This document shows, one piece after another, positions 29,848-38,617 of a stretch of 64,000 nt of DNA. Source of the stretch: Cognaticolwellia aestuarii. Lineage in GTDB: Bacteria > Pseudomonadota > Gammaproteobacteria > Enterobacterales > Alteromonadaceae. How positions within the stretch are numbered: the stretch's first letter is position 1; every line of letters begins with the position of its first letter. The translations under genes were made by a program, and so were the position numbers. The notes beneath the pieces were generated by a model, which was given only the letters and a program-made list of their open reading frames with translations, did no database searches and was not told the origin of the DNA. The stretch is taken from assembly GCF_002000025.1 (NCBI RefSeq), contig NZ_MUZV01000010.1:62001-126000 (forward strand), written 5' to 3'.

Positions 29848-30342
29848 GTCAAAGTAATTTATTTAGCCAAATAACAATCAGGGAAGTATTTTAAATACCC
29901 AAAAATTATTCGAATATATAACAGTCTATGGATTTCACTTCAATTAGCAACGATTAATCAATAAGGCTGGCTATTTACTCATCACATCGGCATTATCATC
30001 TACGGTAATATCTTCGCTGTCGCAAGCTAAATCAGCTGAAACATACCACTTCATCCAAAAGCTTCGAGCCAGCATACCTAGCTAAACTTAACGCTTCCAC
30101 GTTCATCGCCAGCGCACTTGACACTATTTAACCTCAATTCAGACGAATGAACTTTATAACCGAAAAATTCTTCGCATTCTTGACTGAATCATTGCCTAAA
30201 TAATTGATGATATTTTTAAATAAAATATTAACCAAGCCATAATGGTCGAGTTTAGGTGCTTACCAAGGCATTTTAACAAACCAATAGCGGCTACTGGAGA
30301 TAAAAACAACACTGACAAGCCTTGGTAGAGTATTATTGAAGC
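29848..30342. other. Gene-poor interval upstream of the pseudo-kinase operon
   Basis: About 495 bp with no convincing gene. A 34-codon frame on the minus strand (start 30075, stop 29971) reads MLARSFWMKWYVSADLACDS and ends DDNADVMSK. Its second half looks protein-like, but no good ribosome-binding site precedes it; it could be a small gene or the tail of a decayed one. Perfect 9-bp inverted repeats, TACCAAGGC and GCCTTGGTA, lie at 30261-30269 and 30319-30327, just beyond the DUF4442 stop, and may form a transcript-end structure. The promoter of the pseudo-kinase operon should lie in the distal part. Confidence 0.4.
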
Positions 30343-30843
30343 TTAATTCGAACTGGCGTTATTTAGATTTTTTGTCACCCAGGCCCAATTCATAATGCAC
30401 TGAACGGGTTGCTCACCTGATTCATCAGTAATAGTGACGACTATTTCCATACTGCCTTTTTCTTCTGTTAGCTGGGAAATTTGTTGCTCAGAAATACTTG
30501 CAACAGCGGTCAAGTCACCTTGCATTCGGCGCTGAAAGTGCATAGTCATTGATTTTAATAACGGCAGCGCAGTATCTGGCAGGTTCATACCGAAAACAAT
30601 ACCCGTTGCTGACTCCGCTAATAGTGCTACGGCAATCGCATGCACCCCGCCAATATGATTTTGTACCTTTTTATGGTTTTTAATCAGCAATTTCACTTGC
30701 TGTGCTTCTATATCGACAATAGTGATTCTGGACGTGCGAGCATACTTTACCTGAGAGCAAAATAGTTGTGTAAATAAAAACGAGTGAGTTACCTTCGGTA
30801 GTTTTTTTATGGTCTTAATAGCCCGGCTAAAGCGATTACTCAT
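30343..30843 (-). CDS. DUF4442 family hotdog-fold protein
   Basis: A 166-residue protein of the DUF4442 group within the hotdog/thioesterase superfamily. The segment NHKKVQNHIGGVHAIAVALLAESATG at about 56-81 matches the family's central helix and catalytic loop. Biochemical role is unknown; acyl-CoA thioesterase activity is only inferred from the fold. The gene is monocistronic, with a terminator between it and orn, and a start preceded by AAGGACT. Confidence 0.85.
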   Translation of the reverse strand: MSNRFSRAIKTIKKLPKVTHSFLFTQLFCSQVKYARTSRITIVDIEAQQVKLLIKNHKKVQNHIGGVHAIAVALLAESATGIVFGMNLPDTALPLLKSMTMHFQRRMQGDLTAVASISEQQISQLTEEKGSMEIVVTITDESGEQPVQCIMNWAWVTKNLNNASSN

Positions 30844-30921
30844 AAGAGTCCTTTATTGCTGTTTGCTAAAATAATAACTAATTGTTAAACAAACTGGTCA
30901 GACCTGCAAGAAGTTTATAAA

Positions 30922-30943
30922 AAAAGACGCTTGCGCGTCTTTT
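30922..30943 (-). terminator. Terminator after orn
   Basis: A hairpin with arms AAAAGACGC and GCGTCTTTT and a four-base loop lies about 28 bp beyond the orn stop. Confidence 0.85.
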
Positions 30944-30970
30944 CACTGCTTGTGATTAAAAACAATTCAA

Positions 30971-31516
30971 TTAAAGTTTGAAGAAATGCTCTTGATAAAT
31001 TTTTAATTCTGCGATCGATTCACGAATATCATCTAAGGCTAAATGCGCCCCTGTTTTAACAACTTTTTCAAGTACTTCTGGTTTCCATCGTCGTGCAAGC
31101 TCTTTAATAGTACTGACATCAAGGTTGCGATAATGAAAGTAATCTTCAAATTCGGGCATATACTTATTAATAAAACGTCGATCTTGCCCTATGCTATTAC
31201 CACACATAGGAGATTTACCTTTAGCAACATAAGGTTTAAAAAACGCTAAAGTTTCTGCGCTTGCTTGAGCTAAACTCGTCGTACTTTCACGACATCTTTT
31301 TGTTAAACCGGAGTTGCCGTGGTGCTCAATACACCACTGACTCATGTTGTCTAACACATCGTCACTTTGATGAATGGCAAAAACAGGGCCTTCCGCCAAT
31401 ATGTTAAGTTGGCTATCTGTGACTATAGTAGCGATCTCTAAGATAACATCGGTGCTGGGTTCAAGGCCGGTCATTTCCAAATCTAACCAAATTAAGTTGT
31501 TATCATTAGCGCTCAT
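30971..31516 (-). CDS. orn: Oligoribonuclease
   Basis: DEDDh 3'-5' exonuclease that degrades di- to short oligoribonucleotides, including pGpG from cyclic-di-GMP turnover. The 181 residues contain WLDLEMTGL with the catalytic Asp and Glu near 11-13, the [11 protein letters not shown] stretch near 104 and the [11 protein letters not shown] end with the catalytic His and Asp near 157-162. Full length. It is divergent from rsgA, as in E. coli. Confidence 0.97.
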   Translation of the reverse strand: MSANDNNLIWLDLEMTGLEPSTDVILEIATIVTDSQLNILAEGPVFAIHQSDDVLDNMSQWCIEHHGNSGLTKRCRESTTSLAQASAETLAFFKPYVAKGKSPMCGNSIGQDRRFINKYMPEFEDYFHYRNLDVSTIKELARRWKPEVLEKVVKTGAHLALDDIRESIAELKIYQEHFFKL

Positions 31517-31987
31517 TATTTTTCCTATATCAATTAGTCTGCAACTTACTACCCCACTTTAATCAGACAATACTATTAGCTAATAATTGGGATAACGGAT
31601 ATTTCAAGCTTAGTTTTACTTCAGTTTATCAGGCATTTATACAAGCCAGTATTTATGCTATGCAACTTGCGACTTAACGTGAGTCATAATGCAAATAAAC
31701 GTCCAGCAAACATTGTGTAAAAAATGCAGTTAATAATCGTTTTACTCGTTATTGACGAATGCATGCTTAGAGTGACTAAGCGACACCGTCAGAGAGAAAT
31801 GCACTTTAATCTTCAACAAAATTTCATAGCAAAAATACAACTGCCACGAGTAAAGACGCGATTACACATGCATTTAAATCATGCTTAAGTATATAATACG
31901 TGAGAATGTAGCACGATTGAATTTATTTGTAATTTGCTCTGGTAAGTTATCATAATAATGAGAGTCGAAATAAAATGAGAATAATTT
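31517..31987. other. Gene-free interval between orn and rsgA
   Basis: About 470 bp with no credible gene on either strand. A small hairpin, GCTTAG and CTAAGC around AGTGA, lies at 31765-31781. Otherwise I see only AT-rich promoter-like sequence for the two divergent genes. No tRNA genes are found, although tRNA-Gly genes sit next to orn in E. coli. Confidence 0.5.
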
Positions 31988-33025
31988 GTGGCTAAAGCCA
32001 AAAAACTAACCAAAGGCCAAGCGCGGCAGATCAAAGCGAACCAAAGTAAAAAGTTACGCAAATCTACTGAGAAAGTGCAATGGCAAGATGATGAGCTTGC
32101 TGCAGCTGAAAATGGCATTGTCATCAGTCGCTTTGGCCAACATGCAGACGTTGAAAGCAGCAGTGGAGAAATATTTCGCTGTAATTTACGCCGCAGTATT
32201 AGCTCTTTAGTCTGCGGTGACAAAGTGCTTTGGCGTAAAGGTAAAGAAACCCAACATAGTATCTCAGGCGTAATCGAAGCGGTACACGAACGAGACTCGG
32301 TACTCAGTCGTCCTGATGTTTATGACGGTGTTAAACCTATTGCTGCCAACATCAGCCAAATTCTAATTGTTTCATCAGTCTTACCGGCTTTTAATGCTGA
32401 TATCATCGATCGCTATTTGGTTGCCGCTGAGCAAACCGGCATTACACCAGTTATCTTATTGAATAAAGTTGATTTACTCGATGATAGCAACCGTGATGAA
32501 ATCGAAAAACAACTCAACATTTATCGTAAAATTGGTTATCAAGTCACTTATGTTAGTAACGAGACAGCTGAAGGTATTGCCGAATTAAAACTACAACTTA
32601 GCCAACACACTAGCATATTTGTTGGCCAATCTGGTGTTGGTAAGTCAACACTCACTAACACGCTAATGCCTGAATTAGGTGTAATGACTAAAATTGTTTC
32701 AGAAAATTCTGGGCTTGGTCAACATACAACAACTGTGGCTCGATTATATCACTTCGAACAAGGTGGTGATCTGATCGATTCACCGGGTATACGCGAATTT
32801 GGCCTTTGGCATTTATCACCAGAGCAAGTAAGTAGTGGCTTTATCGAGTTTGATGAGTATTTAGGCACCTGTAAATTTCGTGATTGCAAACATCAAAGCG
32901 ATCCCGGCTGTGCGTTGGTCGCAGCAAAAGAAGCCGGTAAAATTTACCCTGAGCGCTTAGCTAGTTTCCAAAAAATATTAGCCAGTTTGGGTGATAACAC
33001 CTTAACTTCACGCTTCAATGATTAA
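31988..33025 (+). CDS. rsgA: Ribosome small-subunit biogenesis GTPase RsgA
   Basis: Circularly permuted GTPase that acts late in 30S assembly. The 345 residues start with GTG. An N-terminal basic tail and OB-fold (about 35-110) precede the permuted G domain, in which NKVD comes before the P-loop GQSGVGKST. A C-terminal zinc knuckle reads CKFRDCKHQSDPGC. Full length. It is followed by psd after 29 bp. Confidence 0.96.
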   Translation: MAKAKKLTKGQARQIKANQSKKLRKSTEKVQWQDDELAAAENGIVISRFGQHADVESSSGEIFRCNLRRSISSLVCGDKVLWRKGKETQHSISGVIEAVHERDSVLSRPDVYDGVKPIAANISQILIVSSVLPAFNADIIDRYLVAAEQTGITPVILLNKVDLLDDSNRDEIEKQLNIYRKIGYQVTYVSNETAEGIAELKLQLSQHTSIFVGQSGVGKSTLTNTLMPELGVMTKIVSENSGLGQHTTTVARLYHFEQGGDLIDSPGIREFGLWHLSPEQVSSGFIEFDEYLGTCKFRDCKHQSDPGCALVAAKEAGKIYPERLASFQKILASLGDNTLTSRFND

Positions 33026-33054
33026 ACAGTAGAATAAGACATTAAGGAAAAATA

Positions 33055-33936
33055 GTGTTAATTAATAAATTAAAAATCGCTTTGCAGTATCTAATGCCAA
33101 AGCATGGTATTTCAAGACTTGTTGGTAAATTCGCGGCAGCAGAAGCCGGTTGGTTTACCACTAAAGCTATCAGTTACTTTATCAAAGCTTATGATATTAA
33201 TATGGCTGAAGCTAAACTAAAAAATGCTACTGACTTTAAAACTTTTAATGATTTTTTTACTCGTGAACTTGAAGATGGCGCCCGTACTATTCTGCAGGAT
33301 GACAGCACCATTTGTTACCCTGTCGATGGCGCTATCAGTCAGCAAGGTCGAATTGAAAAAGGCCAGCTTATTCAGGCAAAAGGCTTTAATTACAGTTTAG
33401 AAACTTTGCTTGGCGGCGATAAAAATACCGCAGCTCCTTTTCAAGACGGTGAGTTTTCCTGCATTTATTTAGCTCCGAAAGATTATCATCGTATTCATAT
33501 GCCTATGACCGGCACTTTACGTGAAATGATTTATGTCCCTGGCGATTTATTTTCCGTCAATCCATTAACGGCAAATAATGTACCAAACTTATTTGCACGC
33601 AATGAGCGTGTAGTGGCCATTTTTGACACTGAACATGGCGCAATGGCAATGGTACTGGTGGGCGCTACGATTGTTGCGAGTATTGAAACAGTTTGGGCCG
33701 GCACAGTAACACCACCAGCAGGGAAAGATGTATTTCGTTGGCAGTACCCAAGCACTGGCGCGAGCGCTATAACTTTAGAAAAAGGTGCCGAAATGGGTCG
33801 CTTCAAGTTAGGTTCAACGGTTGTGACTACTTTTGCACCTAATATGGTGAGCTTTAACCAGCAAGCGGGTCCTGAAACCGTTACTCGGCTTGGTGAACAT
33901 TATGCTGACTTGCTTACGACTACTTCAAACAGCTAA
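33055..33936 (+). CDS. psd: Phosphatidylserine decarboxylase proenzyme
   Basis: Makes phosphatidylethanolamine from phosphatidylserine in the inner membrane. The proenzyme cleaves itself at the LGST motif; here S254 would give the pyruvoyl group of the alpha chain. The 293 residues also contain [14 protein letters not shown] near 65 and [10 protein letters not shown] near 143. The start is GTG with TAAGGAA upstream. The rsgA-psd order is the E. coli one. Confidence 0.97.
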   Translation: MLINKLKIALQYLMPKHGISRLVGKFAAAEAGWFTTKAISYFIKAYDINMAEAKLKNATDFKTFNDFFTRELEDGARTILQDDSTICYPVDGAISQQGRIEKGQLIQAKGFNYSLETLLGGDKNTAAPFQDGEFSCIYLAPKDYHRIHMPMTGTLREMIYVPGDLFSVNPLTANNVPNLFARNERVVAIFDTEHGAMAMVLVGATIVASIETVWAGTVTPPAGKDVFRWQYPSTGASAITLEKGAEMGRFKLGSTVVTTFAPNMVSFNQQAGPETVTRLGEHYADLLTTTSNS

Positions 33937-33981
33937 GCTATACCCGATGACTAATACCGGTAACTATTTTGGCAATCAACA

Positions 33982-34716
33982 ATGCAAGTAATTGCCCATA
34001 GAGGTGCTAGCGGTGAGTTTACTGAAAACTCACTACTAGCATTTGAGCAAGCAATACTTCAAGGCTGTGACGGTATTGAGTTTGATGTTCAATACCATCA
34101 AGCTAGCGGGGAATTTATTCTCTTGCATGATAATTACTTGAAAGATAGTTGCTCGAATAATAAAACTATAAATATTCACTTTAATCAACTGTCGCTAGCT
34201 GAGCTTACCAGTGCTAAATACAATATCTGCACGCTAAACCAAGCTTTAAAGTGCATAAACACTCAGTGCTTAATAAATATAGAGTTGAAATCTGCAGCAC
34301 AAGGCGATCAGCTTGCTGATGAAATGCACAAGCTTATAGCATTACTAAGGCAAGCAGAGTCAAATAATACAATTAGCTACGCACAAATTATAGTGTCTTC
34401 CTTTAACCATCATACGCTTACTTATCTAACCACGCATCTACCCAAAATCACCACCGCAGCATTAATTGCCTGTTGCCCTATTGATTATGCTAAGTTTTGC
34501 ATAAAACTAAAGGTAAAAATGTTAAATCTTGCTGTTGATTGCCTAAATGCTGAAATCGTTAATGACGCTCATCGTCGTGGCCTAAAGGTTTGGGTTTATA
34601 CTGTTGATAATCCAGAACAAATCAAACAATGTCTGCAGTACCAAGTTGATGGCATTTTTACTAACTTTCCACAACGCACACGTCACTTTATCTCGTCAAT
34701 AGAACAAAAAGATTAA
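33982..34716 (+). CDS. Glycerophosphodiester phosphodiesterase family protein
   Basis: Predicted to hydrolyse deacylated phospholipids to glycerol-3-phosphate and an alcohol. The 244 residues contain the catalytic HRGASGEFTENS at about 7-18, the metal-binding GIEFDVQ near 36-42 and LLHD near 52, and IELKSA near 98. No signal peptide is seen, so it is probably cytoplasmic like UgpQ. It lies 45 bp after psd and may be co-transcribed, consistent with phospholipid turnover. Confidence 0.9.
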   Translation: MQVIAHRGASGEFTENSLLAFEQAILQGCDGIEFDVQYHQASGEFILLHDNYLKDSCSNNKTINIHFNQLSLAELTSAKYNICTLNQALKCINTQCLINIELKSAAQGDQLADEMHKLIALLRQAESNNTISYAQIIVSSFNHHTLTYLTTHLPKITTAALIACCPIDYAKFCIKLKVKMLNLAVDCLNAEIVNDAHRRGLKVWVYTVDNPEQIKQCLQYQVDGIFTNFPQRTRHFISSIEQKD

Positions 34717-34822
34717 CACCTTGAATAACTACATTTTTTATTATTTTCGCAATAATTTTTTAAAACAATTTAGTAATTGCTATTGCTCATTTATTCGTCT
34801 CAAGCTAGGATGGTTGGAATAA

Positions 34823-34842
34823 TATACGAGCATATTCGTATA
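34823..34842. promoter_or_regulatory. Palindromic candidate operator of the blaI-like gene
   Basis: Perfect arms TATACGA and TCGTATA flank six bases, about 35-55 bp upstream of the BlaI-type gene. BlaI/MecI repressors bind short palindromes at their own promoters, so autoregulation is likely. The core differs from the staphylococcal TACA-TGTA site. Confidence 0.5.
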
Positions 34843-34876
34843 AAAATTCTGAAAATATTCGCCTTAAGGAATCTCA

Positions 34877-35263
34877 ATGTCACGAGATAAATCAGATATT
34901 AAGCCAACAGAGGCAGAGCTGACGTTACTTAATATCCTCTGGAAAATGGGACCTGCCACGGTTCGACAGATTCATGAAACCGTTAGCCAAACTCAAAAAA
35001 CCGGCTACACTACGGTACTGAAAATATTACAAATAATGCACGAAAAGTCGTTAGTTATTCGTGATGAAAGTAATAGAGCACATGTTTATGCTCCTGCAAA
35101 TAGTGAAATGGTCACTCAATCATCTTTATTGAAAGATTTAGTCTTAAAAGCATTTGGAGGTTCCACCTCAAAGTTGGTGATGCGAGCTTTAGATAACTCA
35201 ACAAGTAAAGAAGAGATTGAGGATATTAGGCAGTTGCTCAATGAGCTAGAACAACAATCATAA
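34877..35263 (+). CDS. BlaI/MecI/CopY family transcriptional repressor
   Basis: A 128-residue winged-helix repressor. The first 75 residues hold the DNA-binding domain with TEAELTLLNILWKMGPATVRQIHE and TGYTTVLKILQIMHEK; the rest forms the dimerisation helices. In the family, cleavage by a membrane-bound M56 metalloprotease relieves repression. Such a protease is encoded 31 bp downstream. No beta-lactamase or mec gene is nearby, so the regulated function is not drug resistance as far as the window shows. Confidence 0.93.
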   Translation: MSRDKSDIKPTEAELTLLNILWKMGPATVRQIHETVSQTQKTGYTTVLKILQIMHEKSLVIRDESNRAHVYAPANSEMVTQSSLLKDLVLKAFGGSTSKLVMRALDNSTSKEEIEDIRQLLNELEQQS

Positions 35264-35294
35264 TTAATTAAGTTCAAGGTAATTAAAACAATCA

Positions 35295-37259
35295 ATGATG
35301 CAGGAAAGCTTAATAAATAGTCCCTTATTAGCTGGTTTAGCCATTACTCTTATCCATTTTTTATGGCAAGGAGTTTTGGTTGCATTGGTACTAAAAGTAC
35401 TACTATCGTTAATTTCCTATAAAAAATCACAATTACGCTACGCACTTAGTTCAGTAGCTATGCTAGCAAATTTGATTTTACCTCTTGTGACATTCTTTAT
35501 TGTTTACGATGTTGAATATCGCCAAGTTGCAAGCTTTGTTAATACCTTCCCCCTACTAGAGCAAGGCTTTTCTTTCGAGCAAATACAAGCAAATGCTTGG
35601 TACATTGAGTGGCTAGAATACTTACCTGCACTTGCTATGTTATGGCTGGTTATTGTTTTTACTCTTGCACTTAAGTTAACCATAGAGCTGTACAATGTGA
35701 ACAGGCTGCCAACTCAAGGTTGCACTTCGGTAGATTTAGCGCTGCAAGCTCGTTTTGATAACTTAATTAATAAGGTCGGGTTATCAAGAAAAGTTGTCTT
35801 GTTAGTGTCTAGCAAAACCAATGTACCAATGGCTATAGGTTGGTTGAAACCGGTAGTACTTATTCCATTTAGCATGCTTTCAGGCTTATCACCTCAACAA
35901 TTAGATATGCTTTTACTCCATGAGTTAGCTCATATTCGACGCCACGACTACTTAGTGAACTTTCTACAGACTTTAGTTGAAATACTGTTATTTTTTCACC
36001 CCGCAGTTGCTTGGGTTTCTAAGCAAATGCGTAATGAAAGAGAATATTGCAGCGATGATATTGCGGTACAGCACAGTGGTAGTCCGCTGGCTTATGCGCA
36101 TACTTTGGCTGACACGGCATCGCTATGCCAAAAACATCGTCACCACACCATTCCTAACATGGCAATGGCAGCCTCTGGCGGTGATTTAAAGCAACGTGTA
36201 GTGAGACTATTAGACCAACAGCAACATTGCACTAAAAGTACTGATTCTGGCAAATGGCTAGCATCTTTCACTGTGTTATTAAGTCTTATTTTTCTATTTT
36301 CTAAATACTCATTAACCTTGCCGATCATTGACTTACAATCGGGCAGTATTTCAATTCAGAGTTCACCTAAAGCACTACGAGAAAGCGCAATAACTTATGC
36401 ACCTTTAACTGTCCAAGCAGTTAAATCCAGTACCTCGCTTGCTAGCCAATTATTAGCTATTGATGATTCAAGTTTGCCCCAGCAAGCTGTCAAAAACACT
36501 GCTAACGTTTCATTTCAGCCGGCAATAAAAAAAGATAATCTTTTGACCGTTAAAGCGCCTTCAAATAAGTCCAATACCGTTAATCAAGCAAAAGTTACAC
36601 CTTATTATAATGAGTTACCCATTGTACGAACCAATGTTGACGCGAACAAGAATGTTGCCCAGCACCACGCAGAATTAAAAAGCCAGACACGTACTAGCGA
36701 TAACCTTAACAATAATACTCGCGCAACTGAGTTAATGTCTGATAGCGCATTTAAACAAACAGACTTAAGTAACTCGACAATAAAAGCTACCGCTTATTCT
36801 CAACAGCTTGCGTCCTTGTTAAGTGAACCTAATGTAACTCAGAATGATCAAATAGCAGCCTTAAACAAAACTCACTATGGCATTGACCCACAGTCATCAG
36901 TGAACCAGATAAACAAAAACGGACTTAGTCAAGCTGTACTAACTGATGAAACTAGAGATGTACTGAAACGCAATACCACTAATATCGCCGCTAAGTTAAT
37001 CAGCTCTGTTGAACCTAAATACCCTTCTTCTGCGAAAAGAAAAGGCATAGAATTAGAAATCATGGTCAAGTTCAACATTGATAAAAACGGTTTAGTAAAA
37101 GATTTACAGTTTGAAAGTAAAAGCAGAAGTAAGGCAAGTTACTTTCGCAATACCATCAGAAACGCTATGGAAGAATGGCGCTTTCTACCGGCCAAAAAGA
37201 ATGGCCAAGTGGTAGAAAGCAAAATGTCTAAAATATTTTCTTTTAGCTTACTAAGCTAA
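35295..37259 (+). CDS. M56 (BlaR1-type) membrane metalloprotease with TonB C-terminal domain
   Basis: A 654-residue protein with about four membrane helices (near 13-40, 53-71, 112-130 and 323-342). The zinc protease motif HELAH is at 209-213, with NEREYCSDD as the downstream glutamate region. From about 345 to 560 it is a Ser/Asn/Lys-rich periplasmic linker. The last 90 residues form a TonB-C-like domain containing VEPKYPSSAKRKGIE and WRFLPAKKNG. This is not the penicillin-binding sensor of BlaR1, so the inducer is probably something other than a beta-lactam. It probably cleaves the BlaI-type repressor encoded upstream. Confidence 0.9.
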   Translation: MMQESLINSPLLAGLAITLIHFLWQGVLVALVLKVLLSLISYKKSQLRYALSSVAMLANLILPLVTFFIVYDVEYRQVASFVNTFPLLEQGFSFEQIQANAWYIEWLEYLPALAMLWLVIVFTLALKLTIELYNVNRLPTQGCTSVDLALQARFDNLINKVGLSRKVVLLVSSKTNVPMAIGWLKPVVLIPFSMLSGLSPQQLDMLLLHELAHIRRHDYLVNFLQTLVEILLFFHPAVAWVSKQMRNEREYCSDDIAVQHSGSPLAYAHTLADTASLCQKHRHHTIPNMAMAASGGDLKQRVVRLLDQQQHCTKSTDSGKWLASFTVLLSLIFLFSKYSLTLPIIDLQSGSISIQSSPKALRESAITYAPLTVQAVKSSTSLASQLLAIDDSSLPQQAVKNTANVSFQPAIKKDNLLTVKAPSNKSNTVNQAKVTPYYNELPIVRTNVDANKNVAQHHAELKSQTRTSDNLNNNTRATELMSDSAFKQTDLSNSTIKATAYSQQLASLLSEPNVTQNDQIAALNKTHYGIDPQSSVNQINKNGLSQAVLTDETRDVLKRNTTNIAAKLISSVEPKYPSSAKRKGIELEIMVKFNIDKNGLVKDLQFESKSRSKASYFRNTIRNAMEEWRFLPAKKNGQVVESKMSKIFSFSLLS

Positions 37260-37270
37260 AATAAAACGAA

Positions 37271-37765
37271 TTAACGCGCTCGTTTATGCTGTTGCATTTT
37301 TACGAATTTCTTTTGTTGCTCTGGTGTTAAAACCTGCATAATTTGATGATGAGTTTTCGCTTTTTGCATAGCCATCTCTTGAAAGCTCGGCTGATATTCT
37401 GCATAGATAGCTGCAAAGCTATTGTCATCAAAATCACTCGCTAACATCAATGAGTCAACTTGCTTTTTGAAGCTCTCACGTGATTCTTTATGTTCTTGAC
37501 GTTTGGTTTTCATATCAGCAAAAATAGCTTTAATCTTCGTTTTCTGTGCTGAGTTTAAATCCAGTTTTTTAACTAAGCGATGAAACTGCTTTTTCATTTT
37601 GTTATGATGCTTACCGCGTTTTTCACTCTTTTGGTACTGAGCATTCGGATTACTAACATCACTCTTGTGGCCAATAGCGTTGACATTAAGACTAGTCACT
37701 GTCAATGCGATAGCACCCATCGCAACATATGGTTTTATTGTTGAATATAAGCTTTGCATTTTCAT
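37271..37765 (-). CDS. cpxP: Spy/CpxP-family periplasmic stress protein
   Basis: A 164-residue periplasmic protein. Residues 1-30 form a signal peptide ending near NVNA. The mature part is helical and rich in Lys, Gln and Met, with the LTxxQ motif as LTPEQQKKF near 147. In E. coli, CpxP dampens CpxA and aids misfolded-protein turnover. It is divergent from a CpxRA-type pair, with a CpxR-box-like site between, so CpxP is a better call than Spy. It is convergent with the M56 gene, with only 11 bp between stops. Confidence 0.85.
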   Translation of the reverse strand: MKMQSLYSTIKPYVAMGAIALTVTSLNVNAIGHKSDVSNPNAQYQKSEKRGKHHNKMKKQFHRLVKKLDLNSAQKTKIKAIFADMKTKRQEHKESRESFKKQVDSLMLASDFDDNSFAAIYAEYQPSFQEMAMQKAKTHHQIMQVLTPEQQKKFVKMQQHKRAR

Positions 37766-37831
37766 AAGTTTTACTCCTCAATTAATTCAACACCAGTATA
37801 AATCGCTCAACGAAAAGAAACGCAAACCAAC

Positions 37832-37847
37832 GTAAATGTTATGTAAA
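37832..37847 (+). promoter_or_regulatory. CpxR box-like direct repeat
   Basis: Two GTAAA half-sites, 37832-37836 and 37843-37847, repeat with an 11-bp period. This matches the CpxR site, a GTAAA direct repeat with about five bases between. It lies between the divergent cpxP-like and cpxR genes and could serve both. Confidence 0.7.
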
Positions 37848-37915
37848 GATCTTAAAAGGTAATAAATATATACGCTATTATGGCAATAGAGTATTAGCGG
37901 TTAACGAGAGCAACA

Positions 37916-38617
37916 ATGAAAAAACATAAACTTTTATTAATAGATGATGATAGAGAGCTCGCTGATTTACTTTCTGATTATCTTGCAACAGAAGGCTTCG
38001 AGTTAATTTGTTGCCATGATGGCATATCAGGCTTAGAGAAAGCATTTGATGATAATATCGCTTTGATATTATTAGATGTAATGATGCCTGAATTAACCGG
38101 TTTTGAAGTATTAAAAGCACTTGGGGGCAATCATAAAACCCCTATTTTGATGCTGACAGCTAAAGGTGATAATGCCGATCGTATATTAGGATTGGAACTA
38201 GGTGCTGATGACTATTTACCTAAGCCCTTTCAGCACCGTGAATTGTTAGCACGAATAAATGCCATTCTGCGCCGAATTAACATAGTGCAAAATAGCAAGG
38301 TACCAAGCTCATCATTAAAAGTTAACGGGGTAATGCTTAATCATGCAACACGCCAAGTCAGTTGTCATGATCAGTCTATAGAGCTTACCGGTACTGAGTA
38401 CCAAATTATCGAATATTTAATGTCAAAGCCAGGAAGCATTGTCAGTAAAGATGAAATATCAGAGCAAGTGCTGAAACGTAAGCTTAGTGCTTTTGATCGC
38501 AGCATAGATATGCACGTCAGCAATATTAGACGCAAACTGTTACCGTTTAGTCCAAACGATAAGCTTAAAACAATCCGTGGTGCCGGCTATATTTTCTTGG
38601 CAGGAGAACTAGAGTAA
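37916..38617 (+). CDS. cpxR: Response regulator, CpxR type (OmpR family)
   Basis: A 233-residue OmpR-class regulator. The receiver (about 4-118) has acidic residues at 10-12, phosphoacceptor D54 in LLDVMMPE and K103 in LPKPF. The winged-helix domain (about 135-228) contains LTGTEYQIIEYL and DMHVSNIRRKL. The CpxR identity rests on the downstream CpxA-like kinase, the divergent CpxP-like gene and the CpxR box. Its stop overlaps the start of the kinase gene (TAATG). Confidence 0.92.
   Translation: MKKHKLLLIDDDRELADLLSDYLATEGFELICCHDGISGLEKAFDDNIALILLDVMMPELTGFEVLKALGGNHKTPILMLTAKGDNADRILGLELGADDYLPKPFQHRELLARINAILRRINIVQNSKVPSSSLKVNGVMLNHATRQVSCHDQSIELTGTEYQIIEYLMSKPGSIVSKDEISEQVLKRKLSAFDRSIDMHVSNIRRKLLPFSPNDKLKTIRGAGYIFLAGELE

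Noticed and set aside
31885-32223. 112-codon minus-strand frame over the rsgA start
   Set aside because: It lies antisense to rsgA, has no family match, and is a shadow of the real gene.
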